From: Nereocystis luetkeana
Lineage: Eukaryota; Sar; Phaeophyceae; Laminariales; Laminariaceae
Length of the DNA: 64,000 nucleotides
Reading direction: 5' to 3'
Assembly: GCA_031213475.1 (NCBI GenBank)
Contig: JARUPZ010000014.1
Location: 5,239,775 to 5,303,774 of the forward strand
Shown in pieces: positions 57,086 to 64,000 of this stretch (within the stretch, counting starts at the first letter, position 1; every line of letters begins with the position of its first letter). The notes under the pieces are model-generated. The model searched no databases, was not told the origin of the DNA, and saw only the letters and a program-made list of their open reading frames with translations. Made by a program: the position numbers and the translations under genes.

Positions 57086-59906
57086 AGGACTGCTGCGACT
57101 GCCACCTAGCCGAGGTTGTGGTCTGTGGCAGTTCGGCTAGACTCGTTTTTTTTTGGTCGGCAACCATGGCAGCTGCTGCTGCTGCTTCTGCTGCTGCTGC
57201 TGCTGCCACCTAGCCGAGGTTGTGGTCTGTGGCAGTTCGGCTTGACTCGGTTTGTTTTTGGTCAGCAACCATGGCATGGTCAACAGGGGACGACGAGAGC
57301 GAGAAAAGCGAACCGACTCTGTAGGGTCACGCTGAATTTCCCGTGGGAAATCGTCGGATTTCATCTTTCCGACCTGCACGTTTTTTTATCAGACAACACG
57401 ACAGCGATGCACCTCCACGTTGCGTTCCTCAGGTCCCAAAATTCTCCAAGCTCTAGCGTGCTGTGCCACAACGCCTTACAGAAAACATCGCTCCCCCCCC
57501 CCCCCCCCCCATACAGCAGTCGAATCCTTCGCCTCTACAAGAGGTAGCGTGTGACCTCTACTGTCTGAAAGCAGTCATAGAAGAGGGTAACACTTTCCGA
57601 GTTTCTTGAGATGGATATATCTCGACGTTGAGCGGGTCGGAACCGCCAAAATCGTTAGGAACTCCTGAGCCGGCCGGGATCCTCCAAATCGTAAGGAGCG
57701 CGCTCAGCCAGATACAGCGGCGGCGTCAAGAGGCAGAGCCGCCGTCAGCGTGGGCAGCAACAACGAAAAATAACAGCACCGGCAAGTAGCAGAGGCAACA
57801 GGGGGCACTAAGAAAGATCCGTCTGCAGGGTTCCACTGAATTTGTGGCGTTCGACTCGCATCGTGCTAGGGGGCATCGCCTCCCCCCCCCCCCCCCGCCA
57901 ACCGACATCGACCCTCAAACGTCGACTGACCAATTCTACAGTAAGTACGTGGCTGGCAAACTCGTCACCCTCGCGCGGCCGCTTGTGACACAGATCAATG
58001 AAGTCGCTGCGCCAGCCTCCACCCACCACCCCCCTCCCTTATCCCCCGCCCATCCATCTACCCCATCTACCCACCCACCCACCCACGTTTGACCTCACGA
58101 CCAACAGCGGACGCAGGATCTCGACATCGAAAAGAGGCGTTTGCAAGAAACGATCAGGCGGGAGATCGACGCGAGAAAAAGGGTCGACAAGATGCTTCGA
58201 GGCTACAAGGACGAGGTATAATATACGTGCCGTCTACGCACAGCCAAACTTGAACACTCACCTTCTCGTACGGCTAGTATACCCTGGTACTGCATGTTGT
58301 CCCCACGACTAGGCAAAGACGTCGCCTCCCACTAAGTACAGCGTGCTGCCGGTCGCCGCCGGTGGGGTCTAGTGGTAACCTCGAATGCTGCTAGGGTTGA
58401 TTCCGGAGAGTTCAAAACCCCCCGCGGTGAGAGTTTCCTTGCTTTCATACATAAAAAAGGAACCCCGACTGCTGAGAGCGCGTAGCGTGGGTAGGCGTTG
58501 TTATTCCACGCGAGTCAGCGAGGGGAAGAGAATGGTTGCTGGAGTACTCTCGCGACAAAAAGGCAAGGCACGAACCTTAGTGGAGGGCAGGGGGGGGGGG
58601 GGAGGCTGCTGTGTGACCCCGGATCTGAGTTATACGACTACCGCAGGAGGGAGAGATAAAAGAAGGACGAACAAGACAAAAGGGAAGAGCAAGCAAATAT
58701 ATATATAATATACCAGTATATTATATATATATATATATTATATGTTGGCACACCACAAGCAAATATTTCACGCAGCGGGGGTTCCTTTGACGTGGCGGCA
58801 GAATCTGCGGGGCGCGGTCAAGGATCTATAGTGCAGGGCGCTCGTTTTGTACCGGTACTGGGAGGACAAGCGCGAAAAACATCAGTCTGAGGTTTACGGG
58901 TATATTATATATACCAGGTATATATATATATATATACAGGAACCGTCGAGCTGAGGTTCGTGTAGAATTCGCTTTTTGTCAGATAAGAAACCCAACAGGT
59001 GAGCAATGCAGGCTGAGGCACTATCCCCGTTTCTTACCAGGCAGTCGCTTCCGAAGCGCGATGTATGTAACGTGGAAACCGTCTCGCACACCACACCTCC
59101 CACTCCCCAGCACCCCCCCTTCCCCCCCCGGTCTCGCTCTAGACACCATCTAGGCCTTCTGGTCGCAAGCAACAAAGCCCTAGCACGGTGCTCACGCACC
59201 TCTCCTTAATGGGTGCATCGCAGCTCTCGGCAGACACCTCCTGACGCCAGCGCCTGTCGGATCGTCAGAAGGGTTGAATCGTACCGCGCATCGATTTTCA
59301 GCCCCTCCGTCCCCGCGGCTTGTCTCCCGCCTTCTCTTCACGCACCATCCTCCGACCCGGCCCGATTATCTCCTCCTTGCCCCCCCCCCCCCCCACCCCC
59401 CCCCCCCCCCCCCCCCTCCTCCCCAAAACGCCTGCTTGGATAACGCGAGTGTGGAAACCCTGAACGAAGCAGCCCTAAACACCCCGCCCCCCATTCACGC
59501 AAATGCTCAGACCCAACCCCCTAGTCTCTCCTGCTTAGCGTTCCCCTCGGCTCACCCTCTCCCCAAAACGCCTGCTGGATAACATACGCAGGTGGAAACC
59601 CTGAATGAAGCCCTCAAGATCGCCGCCATGGACATCGCCGTGGCTCGAGTTCCTCCCGGCCTGGGAAACGGAGCAGACGGCGTCAAGGAAGGAATCGGCG
59701 GAGACGAAAACAGCAAACCGGGCTTACCTCCGAACGATTCCGACACCGCAAGCGACCGCTCGGCTTCGACCGTCGACGGAAACGGGAGCGAGGGGAGCGA
59801 ACCTCGAAAAACCGGGGCTGATCAGGGACGGGCTGCCCCGTCTTCCAGCCGCCCCCCCGGAGGTCGCATCTATGTGCTGCAGGATGGGACGTTTCAGACG
59901 CAGTGA
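48579..59906 (+). CDS. Voltage-gated proton channel, Hv1 type (6 exons)
   Basis: Exons 48579-48869, 50854-51177, 52869-53022, 56046-56146, 58117-58215 and 59592-59906 join in phase into 427 codons plus stop. S1 (about 177-200) carries Asp190 in IIFLDLVAS, at the selectivity-Asp position. S2 (about 209-226) has Glu218, and S3 (about 234-247) has Asp239 in GYVLDLAVV. S4 reads LRVWRVARVMNT with Arg265, Arg268, Arg271, Trp267 and Asn274, the Hv1 pattern R-x-W-R-x-x-R-x-x-N. There is no pore domain after S4; a coiled coil (about 292-345) follows, as in dimeric Hv1. The family conducts protons outward across plasma or internal membranes and compensates charge during NADPH oxidase activity. Residues 1-170 are low complexity. 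Donor choice at 51178 (GTTGGG) is the weakest junction. Confidence 0.9.
49108..49219. mobile_element. Family B MITE with TACCAGGTA insertion
   Basis: Standard ends flanked by TA; CAATAGGACC of siblings is CAATACCAGGTAGGACC here. Confidence 0.88.
50296..50483. mobile_element. Family C MITE split by a B element
   Basis: Left arm CCTTTTACAACTGCAGTCCC up to TTTGAC; right arm GCTTGTCCCCAAAGGGTTC after the B insertion. Confidence 0.8.
50352..50459. mobile_element. Family B MITE inserted in a family C element
   Basis: TTACGGGGG ... CCCCCGTAA flanked by TA, splitting the C element at 50296-50483. Confidence 0.88.
50737..50815 (+). repeat. Family A copy, terminal piece
   Basis: GGGTCTATGGTCAATGGTCA through GGGTACACCCCC, immediately upstream of proton channel exon 2. 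Confidence 0.7.
50854..51177 (+). CDS. Proton channel exon 2: S1 segment
   Basis: A Ser/Arg/Thr/Asn-rich cytosolic stretch leads to LGRFVELFEVQVAVVS and IIFLDLVASTAQLL. The hydrophobic helix has one buried Asp, as in Hv1 S1. The tract after the donor is poly-G. Confidence 0.85.
51700..51792. mobile_element. Family C MITE
   Basis: CCTTTTAGGCCCGCAGTCCC ... CGGGACTGCGGTTTTAAAAGG. Confidence 0.82.
52575..52668. mobile_element. Family C MITE
   Basis: CCTTTTTAGGACAGCAGTTT ... GGGATCGCGCTCCTAAAGAGG. Confidence 0.75.
52869..53022 (+). CDS. Proton channel exon 3: S2 and S3 segments
   Basis: Encodes FTIILFAIEVVLLLAAF (S2, Glu218), FRGKFFRHLGYVLD linking to S3 (Asp239) and LYHEMAGMGK. The F-F-x-H-x-G-Y-x-L-D pattern is characteristic of proton-channel voltage sensors. 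Confidence 0.92.
53046..53190. repeat. (AGATC/AGATAGATC)n tract
   Basis: Starts about 25 bases after the exon 3 donor of the proton channel. Confidence 0.9.
53259..53668 (-). repeat. Family A copy, near full length
   Basis: GGGGGGACGTACTCGATATC head; far end CGACCGCTGAACAAAG. It lies in a proton channel intron. Confidence 0.82.
54896..55122 (+). repeat. Family A copy, poly-C tailed
   Basis: Starts at CCGCCTCAAAAGCGGTTC, ends GAGTACA plus a C run; directly followed by a family A2 copy. Confidence 0.85.
55126..55205 (+). repeat. Family A2 copy, poly-C tailed
   Basis: CTACGTCTCGAAAGGGATCC through AATGAGTACGCCCCC. Same A-then-A2 order as at 18.1 kb. Confidence 0.75.
55318..55396 (-). repeat. 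Family A2 copy, reversed
   Basis: Poly-G, CGTACTCATTTGTTGCTTGC through CATCCCTTTCGAGACGG. Confidence 0.75.
56046..56146 (+). CDS. Proton channel exon 4: S4 voltage sensor
   Basis: Encodes VRLLGALRVWRVARVMNT then ALLSADAAHDDTLDK. The register matches human Hv1 R205-x-W207-R208-x-x-R211-x-x-N214 residue for residue. An extra Arg259 lies six residues before the first. Confidence 0.95.
56384..56491. mobile_element. Family B MITE
   Basis: CGACGGGGGACCACAGTAAA ... TTTACAATGGCCCCCCGCAA; set in a (ATAGTAATAC)n tract. Confidence 0.8.
56609..56799. mobile_element. Partly duplicated family B MITE
   Basis: TTCGGGGGACCATAGTAAA starts one copy. Its right arm runs straight into a second copy lacking the left tip, ending CGCCCGTAA. 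Confidence 0.8.
57005..57215. repeat. CTG run and 90-bp duplication
   Basis: (CTG)n at 57045-57088. CTGCCACCTAGCCGAGGTTG and its downstream sequence occurs twice (57099 and 57203). Confidence 0.85.
58117..59906 (+). CDS. Proton channel exons 5-6: coiled coil and C-terminal tail
   Basis: Exon 58117-58215 (DIEKRRLQETIRREIDARK) and the start of exon 59592-59906 (VETLNEALKIAAMDIAVAR) form one heptad-like helix. A Gly/Ser/Asp-rich tail follows, ending GGRIYVLQDGTFQTQ-stop. An alternative in-frame acceptor at 58108 would add three residues. Confidence 0.85.
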
Positions 59907-61243
59907 AAGGGTCTTGCGAAGGGGGGCCGTGCGCGTATTGACACAACCTCTGGCAATCGTCGCCGCCCAGACCATGGATCACGCGAAGAGCAACGGTGTG
60001 GGGACGCCTTTTTCGTTTTTTGCGATCCGCCCTGTCTGAAACCGGCTCCAAAATATGTAGCAAGAACAACGGGAGCTGGAGCGTCTACAAAAGCGCGAAA
60101 CCGAGCAAAAGAAACGCGCGACCTGGCTTTGGCTAAAAACCGCGAGGACCACATTTTTTTTGTCATTTTCTGTTTCACTACTGGGCCTTGCCTTCGATTG
60201 CATCGGAAGCAAGCGCAAGTGCTCTGTCCGTGGGCTAAAGTGCGCCCCAGTCCCGGATGAGTTGCAACAAGGTTCAAGCAGACAGCAATATCGAGTACAT
60301 GCACACCAGCGGCAACTCTCTTCGCGCATTCATTTGCCAGTTTACTGCCTAACAATTCGGTCTTAGACCGTGTTGTCGATACATACGTCAGAAAATGGTA
60401 TATAAAAACACGGGTCCATGTTTTGGCTTTGCTCTTGGACCACGATGACCAAAAAACGGGGGCGGGTGCGACGTGGGCACTGTGCGTCTTGTCCGATCGC
60501 ACCTGCATCAGGCCGGGGATAGGGTTTACACACCTCGACCAGATCATCGATTCCCCACGTCATGACCTAAACCTTTTGAAGCATATATTTATCCCATCGC
60601 CTTGATTGATACGCTGCTGCAGTGGCTCATGTTTCCTGGGGTGGGACTCGCACAATCCGCATTTGTCTATGGTAGCGCATGTTTCCTGTGGGTGTTTTGG
60701 GTCTGTGCCACCCAAATCCTGCCCAAACCTCTCACAACCGCTGGCGAGGAACGAGAGGATCTAGACCATGTTAAACCCGCCGTCGAAGGTGTGGAGGAAG
60801 ATATCGTTACTCGAGAGGGTGCACGAAAAGGCACATCGTTCTCGATTGACGCGTTCCCCATCTCTGCTCGCCCTTGACGAGTTCCTTCCCCTGAACTACT
60901 GTAGAATCCCCCCCCCTCGATTATCCCGCTTTCTGCCATCTTGCAAAAGAAAATGTGGCGAGTCGAAAGAATGAAAAAAGCTCGCTCTCTCTCTTTCTTT
61001 CTCTCCGTAGCGTCGCATCCCACCGAAATGTTTTTTTTTTCGTGTACGTAGGGGATGTGTATCTCACCGGCAAACATTGAGCCCTGAAACAACGCCCCGA
61101 GATATTGTCTCAAGATAGGGATAAACGGCAACCACAGCAGTAGCGGGTAGGTTTCCTTTCTCGACAGCAACATTTCGACGCCCCATTATCTTTGAGACGG
61201 TCGATTAGTAGTCCGGAGGCGGGAAAAAGAACAACTATTACTA
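59907..61243. other. Downstream flank of proton channel, no confident gene
   Basis: It includes the probable 3' UTR. Open frames on both strands (about 59894-60547 minus, 60602-60877 plus) show no family I recognise. A coiled-coil-like stretch (QEQRELERLQKRETEQKKR) follows a TAG acceptor at about 60060. Confidence 0.4.
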
Positions 61244-61346
61244 TTACGGGGGACCATAGTTAATAGGACCTATGGTATACATGAAAATCTATATATTTAC
61301 CCATTTTTACTAACAATATTTGGTCCTTTTAACGATGTTCCCCCTG
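61244..61346. mobile_element. Family B MITE
   Basis: TTACGGGGGACCATAGTTAA at left; right end diverged (TTAACGATGTTCCCCC). Confidence 0.82.
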
Positions 61347-62340
61347 AAAACAGGAGCACGCTTGTGCAATCGTTGCGCCCGCCAATCCCAAAGGTATTAC
61401 GCACAAATTGTAGAGCGCGAGGCCTCCTTTACCTGTTAAGATCAAGATCGGGACACTTTGTATCTCTGGACAGGGTGGCCTATTGATCCGGGACTCATTT
61501 GTTACTCACGCGTGTTGTTTGCTTAGAGATAGAAGAAGAGCAGCTTCATTCCTTTCGTGCACGGGGAGACTGAGAGCACAGCTCGTGCCTCGCTAGGCGA
61601 ACCCCAGGTTTTCCCTCTAATACACGCCTCCCAAGTACTACCAATACGATCCCAATACCTGAACCCAGGTGATTACCGGGCTTTCAGTCTCATTCAAAGT
61701 AGTACCATAACACTGGCCCACTCTGATGAGCCGTACATGCATAATTATGGGAAATTCGTGGAAGCCCCGATTCCATGAGCTAGAACACGAGTCGAAGATG
61801 CGGCTCCTCAAAACCCACTCCCACGCCTCTGAACGGCAAGGCAACGAAGCCGGCAAGGTACGTAAAAAAAAATACAGAAAGGAAGACCTAGCCTTAAGGG
61901 ACTGAAATAAATCGTCAGCGAAAGCCATCGCCACGCCACCCGAAACGGAGGTAGGGCGGGAAAGTGTCTACGGAAAAGCAAACGTGAACACAAAAAACGA
62001 GGCGGTCCTATTCCCAAGTAAGTCTTTTGTCATTTTTATCCAGATCGCCCCCGGTTCCCGAGCGGGGGGGGGTCGGTAGGACGAAAATAAAAATAACACG
62101 GAATACGCCAAGAACCATCTAAACCCAGCCCACAACTCCGGAAACGTGACCTGTGCCACAAGTGAGTGGCCCGATTACCTAGATCAGCCCCGACACTGAG
62201 CGGGAGGATAGGCAGGACAAAATACGCACAATCATCCCCAGCCCAGCCCAAGCAGAACAAACCAGCAACATACCGAGCAGGAAACTCCGGACCAAAAAAC
62301 TCGGAAAACGTCAAAAAAGTAAAAGACAGCCCCCCAAAGT
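61347..62340. other. Flank of gypsy fragment, possible LTR or 3' non-coding part
   Basis: No host gene seen. Its position just beyond the gypsy coding part suggests element 3' sequence or LTR, but I could not identify matching LTR ends inside the window. Confidence 0.3.
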
Positions 62341-64000
62341 TTAGGAAAACGGCAAGAAAAATAAATACCGAGTGCAGCTGAGGAGCGAAGTCCAGCTATC
62401 CACGGCGGTGCCTCGTAATTCATCTACGTTACGCTGGACCCCCCCTGCAAGCGCGCTAGCCAAGTGCTTTTGCAGCCACCTAGAACCTTGTACAGCTCTC
62501 GTCGAAGCCGTGTACTGCGCCGGAGAAAGAGGAATCTTGATCGGTCCCGGATCGTCCAAAACATTGAACCAAATATCCCCCATCCGTTGATGTAGTCGCG
62601 CTGATTTTTCCGAGCCAACACAGACCATCGTCGCCCTTCTACCAAAAGAGGGCCCCGTTGGGCAGCACGGTGTTGTGGTGTCGGCAAAGCCAATCGGCGT
62701 GCGATACGCAGCCATAGCCGGGTGGCAGAAACAGCTGGTCGTTACTCCGAGAAGGCTCCCGTTGTGCCGCGCCTTTTCTCATCCGGCGGTACAGGCGATT
62801 GGTTTGGTGGTTTGGGGTGCCGGCCAAGTAGCGCAAAAAATTGTAGAGCGAAAGCTGAAGGCCCTTTTCCCGTTCTCAGGATGGTCGGGATAGTCCTGTC
62901 CAGTGCGTCTCGTCAATCACGGCGGTGGCGCCCCCTTGACCTCGAACCGATCGGCGTCCTGTAATCTTCCACTTCGAGTCGTTGAAGAGGGCTCGAAACG
63001 TCATCCTGGGGGACGTGGCACGGGAGGGATTTCTTGGAGAAGCTGTTGAGCACGCATTGCGTCCATCCCGCGGGAAAGATCTTCAGCTTCTCGCCACGGT
63101 CGTGGGTGTTGGCACAGGGGTAGCAGCGTTGAATTGATACGCGGCGGCGAGCATCAGCGCCGGGCAAATCGGAAGGAAGATCCAAATACAGGAGCTTGGT
63201 CCCGAGAAGAGATCCGTCCGGGGAGTCCACCGAGGAGCAGGGGCCAACCGCGAGGACTTTGTAGGGGCCCCTCCAACTAAGCGAGAGTTCGGCCTAGAGG
63301 ACCTTGGCGTCCGTGTCAGGCTTCGCGCTCTGGCGGATGGTGGCCGCCGTCCCACGCCCAGCTACCAACGGTGAGGTTTGAGGGCTGGACGCAGCGCGTC
63401 GGAAATGGCGGAGTTGCGGCGGTTCATGCGAGCAACTGTAAGGGCGTGGTGTTCGCGAACGCTGGTGGCGATCCGTCGCCAAATCGCAGTAAGCTAGATG
63501 ATCGCGGGCCAAACTCTGGTGGACGGCGACTCCATCACGCTCGAAAATCGCGAGGGGGAGTGGCAGCCGACCCATATGGACTGCGTTGGGAGGAGACAAA
63601 CCTGTGGCGGCGTTGACGGCATTGCTGTACGCAAATTCAACATGAGCGGGCTCGTTGGCGACCATTGCCGGCATCTGGGCCATCGTGTGGTTTACGCGTT
63701 CCACTCCGCCGTTGCCGTTTGGGCGGTAGGAGCTGGTGGCAATTTTCCGAACCCCGAGAAGCGGATAAACGGCCTGCGAAAGCTTGGAGCAGAACTGGAG
63801 ACCGTTGTCCTAGAGGATTATGCGCGGGCATCCCCAGAGGGGAATATACCGGTTGATGAGAATGTTAGCCGTGCCCTCAGCGGTGAACTCTGCCGCAGTG
63901 ACGGCGAACATGTCGGCTCGGCGGCTGAAACGATCAGTGAAAAGCAAGATGTAGGTACTACCTCGAGGCGTCGCCGGGAGAGGGTCGGATTAGTCGACGC
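62341..64000 (-). mobile_element. Ty3/gypsy retrotransposon, 3' pol fragment (broken)
   Basis: Minus-strand translation shows integrase C-terminal features (ERVNHTMAQM, HVEFAYSNAVNAATGL, HMGRLP) followed by a chromodomain-like region. The element is clearly broken, with several breaks, and runs off the right edge. The family resembles gypsy elements common in brown algal genomes. Its degraded state suggests it is not recent; no LTR pair is visible for dating. Confidence 0.8.

Noticed and set aside
58350-58430. tRNA-like stretch (GGTCTAGTGGTAACC and GAGTTCAAAACC resemble A and B boxes)
   Set aside because: Acceptor and anticodon stems do not pair convincingly by hand; tRNAscan-SE would decide.
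60602-60877. Plus-strand open frame of 91 codons with a hydrophobic start
   Set aside because: No recognisable motif and no splice partner; it may be chance or an unrecognised element.
61068-61155. Minus-strand hydrophobic frame ETYPLLLWLPFIPILRQY between possible splice sites
   Set aside because: The acceptor is weak (AGAAAG) and no partner exon or family could be named.

Overview
The window is eukaryotic nuclear DNA. It has long introns (about 1.4 kb on average in the best-resolved gene), strong homopolymer C/G runs and trinucleotide runs, many short transposon-like repeats, and one degraded Ty3/gypsy fragment. The gene content and the gypsy integrase type fit a brown alga or a close photosynthetic stramenopile relative. 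That placement is an inference from style and remembered sequences, not from a search.

Three protein-coding genes can be assembled exon by exon with matching splice phases. (1) Positions 358-27772, plus strand: a 19-exon gene for a CHERP-type splicing-associated protein of 939 residues, with a glutamine-rich N-terminal extension, SURP domain, CID domain, a conserved YKPID-type segment and a C-terminal G-patch. (2) Positions 35207-47492, minus strand: a seven-exon glutathione peroxidase of 175 residues. Its catalytic position is an in-frame TGA, so it reads as a selenoprotein; one exon is only 27 nt. (3) Positions 48579-59906, plus strand: a six-exon voltage-gated proton channel (Hv1 type) of 427 residues, with S1-S4 and a C-terminal coiled coil.

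Layout: CHERP-like gene (1-27.8 kb, introns full of repeats); a 7.4 kb repeat-rich stretch without recognisable genes (27.8-35.2 kb); the peroxidase on the minus strand (35.2-47.5 kb); a 1.1 kb head-to-head gap; the proton channel (48.6-59.9 kb); then 4.1 kb with no confident host gene, ending in the 3' part of a broken Ty3/gypsy element on the minus strand. The peroxidase and the proton channel diverge from one short intergenic region. Both products belong to peroxide and proton handling around oxidative bursts, so shared control is possible but inferred.

The repeats are the most unusual part. Family A is about 450 bp, always keeps one end, and that end runs into a poly-C tract (poly-G when reversed). 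Copies are cut at variable points on the other side, like a poly-C-tailed retroposon. Family B is a roughly 107-bp near-palindrome with TA target duplications, proved by a copy nested in another copy. Family C is a roughly 95-bp palindrome, one copy of which is split by a B element. The 9-mer TACC(A/T)GGTA occurs about 29 times where chance predicts less than one. In three B copies it is an exact insertion of CCAGG or CCTGG plus a duplicated TA, as expected of excision footprints from an unseen TA-targeting transposon.
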